Assembly: GCA_934667845.1 (NCBI GenBank)
Contig: CAKUMQ010000025.1
Span: 1 to 36,401 of the forward strand
Direction of reading: 5' to 3'
Length of the DNA: 36,401 bases
DNA from: an uncultured Eubacteriales bacterium
Lineage (GTDB): Bacteria; Bacillota; Clostridia; Oscillospirales; Acutalibacteraceae
In this document: in pieces, positions 15,968 to 24,696 of the stretch
Layout: every line of letters begins with the position of its first letter
Numbering within the stretch: the stretch's first letter is position 1
The notes under the pieces: model-generated
The model's database searches: none
The model's input: only the letters and a program-made list of their open reading frames with translations
Told to the model about the DNA's origin: nothing
Program-made: the position numbers and the translations under genes

Positions 15968-17536
15968 ATGGGAGATAAGTGGCAATTGCTGCTGGCCATG
16001 GCGGGGTATATGCTCGCGGTCATTCTGATCGGCATATATTTTGCCCGCAAGGCACAGGCCAGCTCGGACAACTATTTTTTGGGCGGGCGTTCGCTCGGCC
16101 CCTGGGTCGCGGCGATGAGCGCCGAGGCATCGGACATGAGCGGGTGGCTGCTGATGGGGCTGCCCGGCGTGGCGTACTGGTGCGGGCTGGCGGACGCCGC
16201 GTGGACGGCGATCGGACTGGCGGTCGGCACCTATATCAACTGGCTGCTCGTGTCGAAGCGGCTGCGCGCCTATTCCGCCGTGTCGGGCGACGCCATCACG
16301 GTGCCGGACTTTCTGAGCAACCGGTTCCATGAGAAGAAAAAGGTCATCCTGACCATCGCGGCGGGCTTTATCCTCATCTTCTTCACGGTCTACACCGCGA
16401 GCTGCTTTGTGACCTGCGGCAAGCTGTTTTCCGGTCTGTTCGGCTTTTCCTATCACTCCATGATGATCGCGGGCGCGGTCTTCGTGCTGATCTACACCGC
16501 GATCGGCGGCTTTCTGGCGGAAAGCGCATCGGATTTCATGCAGGCGGTCGTGATGATCGCGGCGCTCATGTGCGTGCTCGTGTTCGGCACCGTCCACGCG
16601 GGCGGTGTTGACGCGGTCATTGAAAACGCCAAAGCCATCCCCGGCTATCTGTCGCTGACCTCGCTCGCGACGCCGGTGACGGATGCCGCCGGTGTGCAGC
16701 AGCAGGCGGCGGGCGCGCCGCTCTTCGGCGAGGCGGCGCCCTACGGGCTGCTTACCATTTTGTCCACCGCCTCGTGGGGACTCGGCTATTTCGGCATGCC
16801 GCAGGTGCTGCTGCGCTTTATGGCGATCCGCAGAACGTCCGAGCTGCGCCGCTCCCGCCGCATTGCGACCGTCTGGGTCGTGATCTCGCTGGTCGCCGCC
16901 GTCTCCATCGGCGTGCTCGGCCGCGCCGTGCTGCCGACGGATGCGGCGCTTGCCACCCAGAGCGGCGCGGAAAACGTGTTCGCCCATCTGTCCCAGCTGC
17001 TGTTCCATCCGCTGATCGCGGGCGTCATCATGGCGGGCATCCTCGCCGCGACCATCAGCTCGTCGGATTCCTATCTGCTGATCGCCGCCTCCGCCGTGTC
17101 GAAGGATCTGTATGAGGGCGTGATCAAAAAGGACGCGACAGATAAGCAGGTCATGCGCCTTTCCCGCATCATGCTGCTGCTGATTGCGGTCGTCGGCGTG
17201 GTCATTGCGTGGAACGAAAACAGCGTCATCTTCCAGATCGTGTCGTTTGCCTGGTCGGGCTTCGGCGCGACGTTTGGCCCGGTCATCCTGTTCTCGCTGT
17301 TTTGGAAGCGGATCAACCGGGCGGGCGCCATCGCCGGTATGCTCTCGGGCGGCTGCATGGTGTTTATCTGGAAGCTGCTGCTCAAACCCCTCGGCGGCAT
17401 ATTCGGCATCTATGAGCTGATGCCGGCATTTCTGGTGTCCTGCGCCGCGATACTGATCGTGTCGCTCGTCACCGCCGCGCCCGACGACGCCATCACGGCG
17501 GAATTTGAGCGCGCCAAGACCTATACGGACGAATGA
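15968..17536 (+). CDS. putP: Sodium/solute symporter, PutP (sodium/proline) type
   Basis: A 522-aa membrane protein of the sodium/solute symporter family, normal in length, with about 13 predicted helices. Typical PutP segments are DNYFLGGRSLGPWVAAMSA near residue 35-53, AEASDMSGWLLMGLPG (sodium site region), SWGLGYFGMPQVLLRFMAI and the SSSDSYLLIAASAVSKD segment. It probably takes up proline or a related solute with sodium. The ATG follows a purine-rich AGAGAGAG site. It is transcribed alone, divergent from murD, and ends at a strong terminator. Confidence 0.9.
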   Translation: MGDKWQLLLAMAGYMLAVILIGIYFARKAQASSDNYFLGGRSLGPWVAAMSAEASDMSGWLLMGLPGVAYWCGLADAAWTAIGLAVGTYINWLLVSKRLRAYSAVSGDAITVPDFLSNRFHEKKKVILTIAAGFILIFFTVYTASCFVTCGKLFSGLFGFSYHSMMIAGAVFVLIYTAIGGFLAESASDFMQAVVMIAALMCVLVFGTVHAGGVDAVIENAKAIPGYLSLTSLATPVTDAAGVQQQAAGAPLFGEAAPYGLLTILSTASWGLGYFGMPQVLLRFMAIRRTSELRRSRRIATVWVVISLVAAVSIGVLGRAVLPTDAALATQSGAENVFAHLSQLLFHPLIAGVIMAGILAATISSSDSYLLIAASAVSKDLYEGVIKKDATDKQVMRLSRIMLLLIAVVGVVIAWNENSVIFQIVSFAWSGFGATFGPVILFSLFWKRINRAGAIAGMLSGGCMVFIWKLLLKPLGGIFGIYELMPAFLVSCAAILIVSLVTAAPDDAITAEFERAKTYTDE

Positions 17537-17551
17537 TCGGCATTCCGGTAT

Positions 17552-17597
17552 AAAAGACCGGCGCCGCCCCGAAAAACAGGGCGGCGCCGGTCTTTTT
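17552..17597. terminator. Bidirectional intrinsic terminator
   Basis: AAAAGACCGGCGCCGCCC pairs over 18 bases with the mirrored arm ending GGTCTTTT, around a 9-nt loop, and a T-run follows on the plus strand. The A-run on the other side gives TTTT on the minus strand. It ends putP and, from the other side, the long glycan operon. Confidence 0.95.
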
Positions 17598-17602
17598 GCT
17601 GC

Positions 17603-18529
17603 TCAGAAATCGTCAATGATCATACGCGCGTCGATCTCGTCGTCGTTATAATTTTTCACATTCAGCAGCGTGCGGTATTCACGCGGCGACATTTTGAGAA
17701 AGCGGCCGAACATCTTGGCAAAATGCTGCCGGTTGTTGAAGCCCACTTCATACGCGATATTTTCGACCGAGCGGTTGGTCGAGCGGAGCAGATAGGCGGC
17801 TTTCAGGATGCGCTGGTGGTTAACATAATCCATGATGGTGGTGTTTTCCGCCTTCTTGAACAGCCGTTCGAGGTAATTCGGGTGCAGATTCACCGTCCGG
17901 GCGATCTGTGCGACCGTCAGCTCCTCGCTGAAATTCCGGCGGATAAACGCCTTGACCGTCTCGATATACTGCCCCTGCTGCTTTGTCAGCTCGTTGTGGC
18001 GGTAGTTGAGGGTCAGCTCGGTGAAAAACGTCGCCACATAGAGGGTCTGCTGAAAGGCAAGCGCCGGATCCCTCTCCTGTTCGCGGTTAACAATGCCGTC
18101 GAGAAGTGACCGCATGGAGGACAGGATCTCGCTGCAGTTGGGAAAGATCACATAGTCCTGATCGCTGTCCGCCAGACGGCGAAAACCCGGCAGCTTGTCA
18201 TACAGCTCCGAAAGCGAATACGCCCCCTCCTTTTCTGTCTGAAACTCAAATTCCAGATTGAGGATCTGGGTCCTGCGGTCAATGACCAGACAGTGACGCA
18301 CCGCGTTATTGATCACCAGGCAGCTGTGCGGACGGGTCACGACGCGGTGCAGCACGTTGTCCTCCGACAGAATGTTGCAGGAGAAGCCGTCGTCCGCCGC
18401 ATACATGAACTCGATGGTGTCATGCCGGTGATATTTCATGGAGAAAGAGGGAGTGAAGGACTGGCTGTAGCCCAGGCGGGGCTTGATATACAGCCCTGCC
18501 CGGCAGGCCTCCAGCAAACGATAGGGCAT
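17603..18529 (-). CDS. AraC-family transcriptional regulator
   Basis: A 308-aa regulator. The N-terminal part (about 10-110) is a cupin-like sensing domain (MKYHRHDTIEFMY). The C-terminal part (about 188-286) is the AraC/XylS double helix-turn-helix, with LTVAQIARTVNLHPNYLERLFKK as the first unit and SVENIAYEVGFNNRQHFAKMFGRFLKMSPREYR as the second. AAAGGAATCC precedes the ATG. It is the last gene of the glycan operon, 31 bp after the GH123-like gene, so it most likely activates this locus in response to an imported sugar. The ligand is unknown. Confidence 0.92.
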   Translation of the reverse strand: MPYRLLEACRAGLYIKPRLGYSQSFTPSFSMKYHRHDTIEFMYAADDGFSCNILSEDNVLHRVVTRPHSCLVINNAVRHCLVIDRRTQILNLEFEFQTEKEGAYSLSELYDKLPGFRRLADSDQDYVIFPNCSEILSSMRSLLDGIVNREQERDPALAFQQTLYVATFFTELTLNYRHNELTKQQGQYIETVKAFIRRNFSEELTVAQIARTVNLHPNYLERLFKKAENTTIMDYVNHQRILKAAYLLRSTNRSVENIAYEVGFNNRQHFAKMFGRFLKMSPREYRTLLNVKNYNDDEIDARMIIDDF

Positions 18530-18560
18530 AGGGGATTCCTTTCTTTGTTAAAACACGCGC

Positions 18561-20726
18561 TCAGCCTTGCAGCAGCGCCTCCAGTGCCGACGCGCGCAGC
18601 CCCTCAAACGTGTAGTCTCCCGAGAGGTACTGCTGCTGTAACGCGCGGTATGCCGCCGGCGCTTTTTCGCGCAGGAGCTGCATGATCCGGTAATCCTGAT
18701 ACCCCTCCCGGATCGCCTCGGAGGCACGGGTGGGGATCGGGCCGTTTACGCCGCCGTAAACGCACTGGTAGTTGATCGTGCCATCCACATTTTCATAGGG
18801 GCGCACCGCGTTGTCCCAGCTGTTGAGACGGGGACAGTAATAGGAATAGAAGCCCCAGAAGTTGAGATCGCGGGAGATCGAATCCCAGGCGCAGGCGCGG
18901 GGGAGCGAGACCAGCGCGCCGCGGTCGGCATTCATATGCTGACCCGCGACCCAGTACTGCCCGTTGAATTCCCGCTTTGTGCGGAAATACCGCATGGCGT
19001 TCGGGCGATCCTCCAGATTCAGTGCGAGCGGAACGGAGATGTCGACCTGAGTATCATACCATCCGTCGAGCAATTTGACAAGGGTTTCATCGGATTCCAC
19101 ACCGTCGTTTTCAAATCCCGTCCAGCAGGCGGGGTTGACATAGATGCGGATACGCGGCTCAATGCGCTTACACAGTCCGACAAACGTACGCACCGCCGCC
19201 ATATTGTGGCTGCCCGGCTCATCGGGCATCTCCAGAAACCAGCGGTCGAAGCCGATGCCGATCTCCTCTGCCTTTCTGACACAGCCGGAGAGCAGCTGCC
19301 GCACATCCTCCTCCACCTCCGCCGTCACGTCCTCGGGGCGGATCTGATCGTTATAGATACGGTGGGCATAGTCGCCGAGGGCAAAAATGCCGAATTGCGA
19401 GGTCGGATCCTCCTCAAACGCCACGCGCGCAGGCGTGCCCGGCTCGGGCCAGCCGCTGTAGATATTGACGCCGAGCGCCCGGCGATAGGCGACCTCGCGG
19501 CGGGCGCGGTCGGCATAGGAAAAGGGGTACATCGGCGTAAAGTCACCCCACAGCATAATACCGGTATGCACCTGCGGCAGCGTAAGGGGCAGCACCTCGG
19601 CAGTGACCGTCTTTACGGCAGCACCCGCTTTCATTGCAAGCGTATAGCGCCCGGGCGCGGTGTTTTCGCCGCAGGTGAGCCGGATCCAGAACAGACAGCT
19701 TCCGCCGGCAGGGAGACAGATCTCCGGCAGGGCGGCAAAAACGGGCGCATTGGCCACATAGCGGTAGAGATTGCTCTTGCCGATCGTATGCTCCGCGTTC
19801 AGCAGCGGCCCGGCAGCTTCGCCGTACCAGCGGCTCTGCATCACGCCGAGCACCATCCACTCCGCCTGCAGAGGGGAGGCGTTGTCAAGCTCCACCCGTA
19901 CCGTGCGCGGCGCAGTGCTGTCCGTGTTGGTCAGCGCAAGGCACACGACCTCGCTGCCGCCGCGGCAGAGACGGCGCGAGACGGGCGCAGTCGCCTCCCG
20001 CACGGAGGGCAGGATGGGGGCGAGGACAAGGTCGCCGTAGGCGGGCTGTTCCGACCAGACCGCGCCGTTTTCAAACAGCCCCGCTTTTTTCATCCGCTTC
20101 ATCCAGTGAAAGCCCTCGACGTCCGAAAAGGCGGTATGCGGCGCGCCCATGAGCGATTCCATGGCGATGGAATTGGCAAAGGCAAAGGTATCGACCGAGA
20201 AATCGTCGGTACGCGCCTCGGTCTCGGCGTCGCCGAACGCCCAGAGCTGGAACAGCTCGATGCGCCCCGCCGCCCGCAGCGTGATCCGCAGCCGCCGCGC
20301 GCTCTGCCCGTTTACACGGACGCGCACCAGCCCGTCCCGCACCGTAACGCCGCCGTCCGCCCACACGGCGGGACCGCCGTCTGCGGACTGCACCGTGACT
20401 GCGGACGGCGCACAGTCGCCGCAATAGAGTGCAATCTCGTTAAATACGCAGACGCGCTTGAAATCCCACTCCATGGACAGCTCGCCCTCAGCGACGGCGG
20501 GCTCCTTGCGAAAGCGGCGGATGAGCCGCCCGTCCTGCAGACGGCGGCCGCGCAGCTCCGCAAGATCCTGCTCGCTGTCGGTAAGGCTCAGAAGCGGGGT
20601 CAGATACCGGTAGTCGGCGCCGGTCGGCACCGTCTCACCGAAAAATTCCAGGTTGTCCGAAAGCAGCTTCCCGGGCAGCGCATCCTCCGTGCTGCCGTCC
20701 ATCCAGAGGATCGGTCTTGTTTCCAT
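18561..20726 (-). CDS. GH123/DUF4091-like glycoside hydrolase
   Basis: A 721-aa protein without signal peptide, so probably cytoplasmic. Residues about 80-167 look like a discoidin (F5/8) beta-sandwich, ending SARRLRITLRAAGRIELFQLW. A middle beta domain leads into a TIM-barrel-like half from about 390. The adjacent acids Asp502-Glu503 in LEMPDEPGS match the Asp-Glu pair used for substrate-assisted catalysis in GH123. The end, PTRASEAIREGYQDYRIMQLL, fits the DUF4091/GH123 C-terminus. GH123 enzymes remove beta-linked GalNAc; that specificity is only inferred here. AGGAG precedes the ATG. It lies 17 bp after the GH36 gene. A different hydrolase clade with the same fold is possible. Confidence 0.65.
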   Translation of the reverse strand: METRPILWMDGSTEDALPGKLLSDNLEFFGETVPTGADYRYLTPLLSLTDSEQDLAELRGRRLQDGRLIRRFRKEPAVAEGELSMEWDFKRVCVFNEIALYCGDCAPSAVTVQSADGGPAVWADGGVTVRDGLVRVRVNGQSARRLRITLRAAGRIELFQLWAFGDAETEARTDDFSVDTFAFANSIAMESLMGAPHTAFSDVEGFHWMKRMKKAGLFENGAVWSEQPAYGDLVLAPILPSVREATAPVSRRLCRGGSEVVCLALTNTDSTAPRTVRVELDNASPLQAEWMVLGVMQSRWYGEAAGPLLNAEHTIGKSNLYRYVANAPVFAALPEICLPAGGSCLFWIRLTCGENTAPGRYTLAMKAGAAVKTVTAEVLPLTLPQVHTGIMLWGDFTPMYPFSYADRARREVAYRRALGVNIYSGWPEPGTPARVAFEEDPTSQFGIFALGDYAHRIYNDQIRPEDVTAEVEEDVRQLLSGCVRKAEEIGIGFDRWFLEMPDEPGSHNMAAVRTFVGLCKRIEPRIRIYVNPACWTGFENDGVESDETLVKLLDGWYDTQVDISVPLALNLEDRPNAMRYFRTKREFNGQYWVAGQHMNADRGALVSLPRACAWDSISRDLNFWGFYSYYCPRLNSWDNAVRPYENVDGTINYQCVYGGVNGPIPTRASEAIREGYQDYRIMQLLREKAPAAYRALQQQYLSGDYTFEGLRASALEALLQG

Positions 20727-20743
20727 ATGCGGTCACTCTCCTG

Positions 20744-22825
20744 TCAAAATTCCACGCAAAGCAGCCGCGCACAGTGCTTTTGCGGCAGGGTCACGGTGAG
20801 GGTATCGGCGTCGCAGACAAAGGATACCGGCAGATCGGCGGGATACAGCCTGCGGACGGTGCAGGGCGCGCCGGACAGCGCCGAGAGGGACAGCGTCACG
20901 GTGTCGCACTCGGTGTCGCGCCGCCAGACCGAGAGATACAGCCGGTGGCCGCAGAGCAGGCCGAAGGCGGAAAACGGCGAGTGGAACGTCACCATGCCGA
21001 GCGGGAAAACGGGCAGCCCCCCGCGGATGTCGCCGCGGATCTGCCGGTAGACGGCAAGCGCCTCCCTCACGCGCGCCAATGTCGCCTCCGGCAGGCGGTT
21101 CAAAAACCCGCTCAGGTGCACCCGCCCGAGCATGGCGTTGATCATATTATACACCGTTTCCTCATCGTCGCCGGATACGGTCGGATAGCTCCAGCAGGCG
21201 CCTTGCTCGGGAGTAACCGCCGTTGCCGCCATCGCCGCGATCACACTGTACCGCCGGTAGTCCTGCTGATCGGAGGTGGACTGGATGCTCAGCCGCGACA
21301 GCATGGCGTAGTCCATCCGCATACCGCCTGACGCGCAGTTTTCCACAATGAGGTCGGGATAGTCCGAAAACAGCTCATCATACCACTGCTGGACACAGCG
21401 GCAGTGGGCAAGAAGCCCGTCGCCCGCACTGTCGGCATCGCGGTCGGTGCCCAGCCCCGCGTTGATGTTGTAATCCACCTTGAGATAGCCCACATGGTAG
21501 GTCTCTACCAGCGTTTTCACAATATTGCGCGCAAACTGCCGGACGGCGGGATTGCGGTAGTCGAGCTGATAGCGCCCGTGTTCGGTCACGCGCCTGCCGC
21601 GGCGGGTGAAAAACCAGTCGTCCGGCAGGGTTTTGGCGAGCGGGCAGTCGGGACCGATATCCTCAAGCTCGACCCAGATGCCGGGGACCATACCCTTTTC
21701 GCGGATATAATCCATCACATAGGACAGCCCGTGCGGAAAGCGGAACTTTGCCGGTTCCCAGATGCCGATGGAGGACCACCAGTCGTCGTCGCCGCCCTCC
21801 TTTTGGGAAAACCAGCCCGCGTCCATCACATAGTATTCGCAGCCCGCCGCTGCCGCCGCGTCGACGAGCGGCAGGATCTTTTCCTCGGTGGGATCCCCCA
21901 TCAGGCAGTTCATATAGTCGTTGTAGATAACAGGCAGCAGGAGGTTGTCCCGGTTTTTCCGCCGGATGCAGCGGCGGTAGCGGGTCAGCACACCGACAGC
22001 CCCATCAAAGCCGTCGGCGGATACGCCGACGCCGACCGGAACCGAGGAAAAGCATTCTCCCGGCGCCAACACCTTTTCAAAGGCGTGCTGATCACCGTTC
22101 GGGCCGGTGAGATGCAGATACAGCCCGTTATCCGGCAGATTGCCGGACTCGACCGCCCACGAGCCGTTGTGTTCGATCTGCCAGCAGAGGCAGTCGCGGT
22201 TTTCGCGGTTTTCGATCACGCCGACCGGCGCGTATTCGCCGCTGGACCAGCTCCCGGTCTGCGTCACGGTCATCCGCCGCAGCGAGGGGCGGTCCATATC
22301 CATCAGCCCCAGCTCCCACGCGCTTTTCTGATGCCACTGCAGCTCGCCGTGCCAGGTGTTGTAGGGGATATCGAAGAGGACACTGTCCTCAAACGGCCCG
22401 CAAAGCCCGTCGCTGACGCCGTAATAGGCAAATGAGGTGATATAATCGAGCACCTGCGGCTGCCCGCCGCAGTTTTTGACGTCGAAGCGGCAGCGCACGG
22501 CAGGTACGCCGTCAAAAAACCGGTAGTGTGCCTCGACCGCCATCCCGCCGCCCGCCAGACAAACGGTCAGCTCCCGCCCGTTTTGCACCGGCTCGAGCCG
22601 GTGCGAACAATAGCGCAACAGCGCGGCGGGATAGGTCTCGGTGTGCCGCGAGCCGTGGTGGCCGTCGGTGTTCTGCCCGAGACAGTGCAGCTCGACGAGC
22701 GGATAATAGCTGCCGGTATCCCGCCCGTCATAGGGACGCGGGGCAAAGTGGCGCAGCGATACGCGCCCGTCCTCCTCTATCCGGATGACCATGTACAACC
22801 CGCTGTTTTCAACCGTAATGTGCAT
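20744..22825 (-). CDS. GH36 alpha-galactosidase-like glycoside hydrolase
   Basis: A 693-aa clan GH-D enzyme of GH36 length, with no signal peptide. An N-terminal beta-supersandwich (about 1-300) precedes the TIM barrel (about 300-600) and a C-terminal beta domain. Asp451 in YLKVDYN is the expected nucleophile and Asp519 in STSDQQD the acid/base; the distance of 68 residues is normal for the family. CASGGMRMD and YYVMDAGWF are further hallmarks. It should release alpha-linked galactose, or alpha-GalNAc in some family members, from imported oligosaccharide. The ribosome site is weak (AGAGAGTAGG). It lies between the second permease pair and the GH123-like gene. Confidence 0.9.
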   Translation of the reverse strand: MHITVENSGLYMVIRIEEDGRVSLRHFAPRPYDGRDTGSYYPLVELHCLGQNTDGHHGSRHTETYPAALLRYCSHRLEPVQNGRELTVCLAGGGMAVEAHYRFFDGVPAVRCRFDVKNCGGQPQVLDYITSFAYYGVSDGLCGPFEDSVLFDIPYNTWHGELQWHQKSAWELGLMDMDRPSLRRMTVTQTGSWSSGEYAPVGVIENRENRDCLCWQIEHNGSWAVESGNLPDNGLYLHLTGPNGDQHAFEKVLAPGECFSSVPVGVGVSADGFDGAVGVLTRYRRCIRRKNRDNLLLPVIYNDYMNCLMGDPTEEKILPLVDAAAAAGCEYYVMDAGWFSQKEGGDDDWWSSIGIWEPAKFRFPHGLSYVMDYIREKGMVPGIWVELEDIGPDCPLAKTLPDDWFFTRRGRRVTEHGRYQLDYRNPAVRQFARNIVKTLVETYHVGYLKVDYNINAGLGTDRDADSAGDGLLAHCRCVQQWYDELFSDYPDLIVENCASGGMRMDYAMLSRLSIQSTSDQQDYRRYSVIAAMAATAVTPEQGACWSYPTVSGDDEETVYNMINAMLGRVHLSGFLNRLPEATLARVREALAVYRQIRGDIRGGLPVFPLGMVTFHSPFSAFGLLCGHRLYLSVWRRDTECDTVTLSLSALSGAPCTVRRLYPADLPVSFVCDADTLTVTLPQKHCARLLCVEF

Positions 22826-22844
22826 AAGGAAACCTACTCTCTGA

Positions 22845-23777
22845 TTAGCCGACCAGTCCGGTCAGCTCGATGCTGGCCATAAACTTCTTCTGTAAAAACG
22901 CATAGGCGACAAGCAGCGGGGCAATGGCGATCGCCGTCGCCGCCATGACAACTCCCTCGTGATACATGGTCATCCACTCCAGTTGACTCACATTGCCGGT
23001 CTGGGTCATCATGCCGCTGAGGTTTTCATAGAGGTTCGGCAGCATCTGCGTCACGAGCGCGGTCTTGCTGCCGTTTGTGAGATAGACGGACGGTTCGTAG
23101 TAATCGTTCCAGTGCCACACCATCGACAGCACTGTTGTCACGATGATCGTCGGCCCCGCCGAGGGCAGCGCAATGGCAAAAAAGCTCCGGATCCGTCCGC
23201 ATCCGTCAATGCGCGCGGCTTCCTCAAGCGTGGCGGGAAATCCGTAGAAAAACTGGCGGAACAGATAGATGAATATGCCCCCGCGCAGCCCGAAGCCTAA
23301 AAATGCCGGCAGGATCAGCGGCAGAAAGGTATTGAGCATACCCATATTGTAATAGACGATGTACAGCGGGACGATCATCACCTGGATCGGCAGCACTGCG
23401 GACAGGATCACCCCGAAAAACAGCAGTTTTTTAAAGGGAAAATCAAACCGCGCAAAGCCGTAGCCGATAAAGGCGCAGGAGATCAGATGACCGGCGGTGG
23501 CAAGCGCCGTCACCGTGACCGAATGGAACACCGTGCTTTTCAGCGCCATAGCCTCCGCCGCCAGCTTGTAGTTTTCCCAGTGGAGCGACGTCGGGATCCA
23601 TCCCACCAGCAGATTGTGCAGATCCTCATAGCTTTTCAGCGAGGTCGAGAGCATATACAAAAACGGATAGACAAAGACAAACGAGAGGTCGATCAGCAGA
23701 ACATACACGGCAAGGCGCAAAAGCGCGCTGCCCGCCCGCCTGCCGAGCGCCCGGGGATACGGATCTTGCAGTCTCAT
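22845..23777 (-). CDS. Carbohydrate ABC transporter permease, MalG/UgpE type (pair 2)
   Basis: A 310-aa inner-membrane subunit with about six helices. The ATPase-contact EAA loop reads EEAARIDGCGRIRSFFAIALPSAGP. The order after its MalF-type partner and the short N-terminus fit the MalG/UgpE (CUT1) class. The ATG at 23777 was preferred to one 33 bases upstream because AGGAG lies eight bases before it and it sits just after the stop of the previous gene. With the preceding gene it forms the second permease pair of the locus. It needs an ATPase encoded elsewhere. Confidence 0.93.
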   Translation of the reverse strand: MRLQDPYPRALGRRAGSALLRLAVYVLLIDLSFVFVYPFLYMLSTSLKSYEDLHNLLVGWIPTSLHWENYKLAAEAMALKSTVFHSVTVTALATAGHLISCAFIGYGFARFDFPFKKLLFFGVILSAVLPIQVMIVPLYIVYYNMGMLNTFLPLILPAFLGFGLRGGIFIYLFRQFFYGFPATLEEAARIDGCGRIRSFFAIALPSAGPTIIVTTVLSMVWHWNDYYEPSVYLTNGSKTALVTQMLPNLYENLSGMMTQTGNVSQLEWMTMYHEGVVMAATAIAIAPLLVAYAFLQKKFMASIELTGLVG

Positions 23778-23781
23778 GGCT

Positions 23782-24696
23782 TCAGCTCCTGTCCTTGACA
23801 TTGTCCACAAACCGGCGGGTCAGCAGCACGAGCAGCCCCACCACGATCAGCACGAACAAGCAGTAGATCCAGCTCACGGCACAGGAATACTCATAGCCGT
23901 GGGCATCGCCGGAATTGAAGGCGAGCCACTGGATAAACTCCAGCACCGCATTGTCCGCCATCGAGAAGGTCGCCAGCACGGTGTAGACGAGGTTCAGCTG
24001 GATCATCGGGGCGAGCATCGGCAGGGTGACGAGCCAGAAGCATTCCCAGCCGTCCGCCGAGTCCACCCGCGCCGCCTCATAGACCGACTGCGGAATACTC
24101 TGCAGCGCCGCGAGGAAGATCAAAATCTGCACGCCGGAATTCCACATCAGCGCGGTCAGCCGGTTGATAAACGACTGGATCAGCTCCACCGCCGTCGGAC
24201 CGAGATACGCCTGCAGCTGCGGGGGCAGCAGCAGGCCGCGGGCAAAGCTGACCGCATCCTCGCCGACGTTCTGACCGAGAAGCTGCTGCATGATAAACCC
24301 CGTGCCGAGCAGCACCGGCAGGAAAAACATCGAGCGGAACAGTCCGCGGCAGCGGATGCGCTGGTTGAGCAGCATGGCGACGATCAGCGCAAATATGTTG
24401 ATGAGCGGCAGATTGATCAGGTTATCGACAGAGGTGGACAGAAGGCTCGGAATAAACTTCACATCCGCCGCAAAGGCATCGTAATACCACTGAAAGCCGA
24501 CAAATTTCAGATCGAACGTCGAGAGCTGCTCGATCTCGGACACGCTCAGCCGCAGAGAACGGCACACCGGAAAGAGCAGGAACAGCGCCGCGCCGACGAT
24601 CCACGGCGAGACAAACAGCAATCCGGCAAAATAGCTGCGGCCGATCAGCGTGCGGCGGCGCATTTCGCCAAGCATGATGCGCGTCTTGGATCTCAT
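23782..24696 (-). CDS. Carbohydrate ABC transporter permease, MalF/UgpA type (pair 2)
   Basis: A 304-aa inner-membrane subunit of the CUT1 family with about six helices. The EAA loop is YEAARVDSADGWECFWLVTLPMLAP. Its start overlaps the DUF5696 gene by ATGA, with GGAGGGG upstream, and the MalG-type partner begins four bases after its stop. It probably carries an oligosaccharide across the membrane. The segment between the third and fourth helices (about residues 130-165) is longer than usual and may form an extracellular loop. Confidence 0.92.
   Translation of the reverse strand: MRSKTRIMLGEMRRRTLIGRSYFAGLLFVSPWIVGAALFLLFPVCRSLRLSVSEIEQLSTFDLKFVGFQWYYDAFAADVKFIPSLLSTSVDNLINLPLINIFALIVAMLLNQRIRCRGLFRSMFFLPVLLGTGFIMQQLLGQNVGEDAVSFARGLLLPPQLQAYLGPTAVELIQSFINRLTALMWNSGVQILIFLAALQSIPQSVYEAARVDSADGWECFWLVTLPMLAPMIQLNLVYTVLATFSMADNAVLEFIQWLAFNSGDAHGYEYSCAVSWIYCLFVLIVVGLLVLLTRRFVDNVKDRS

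Noticed and set aside
18936..21050. 704-codon open frame antisense to the GH123-like and GH36 genes
   Set aside because: It crosses two real genes and their gap and has no recognisable domain.
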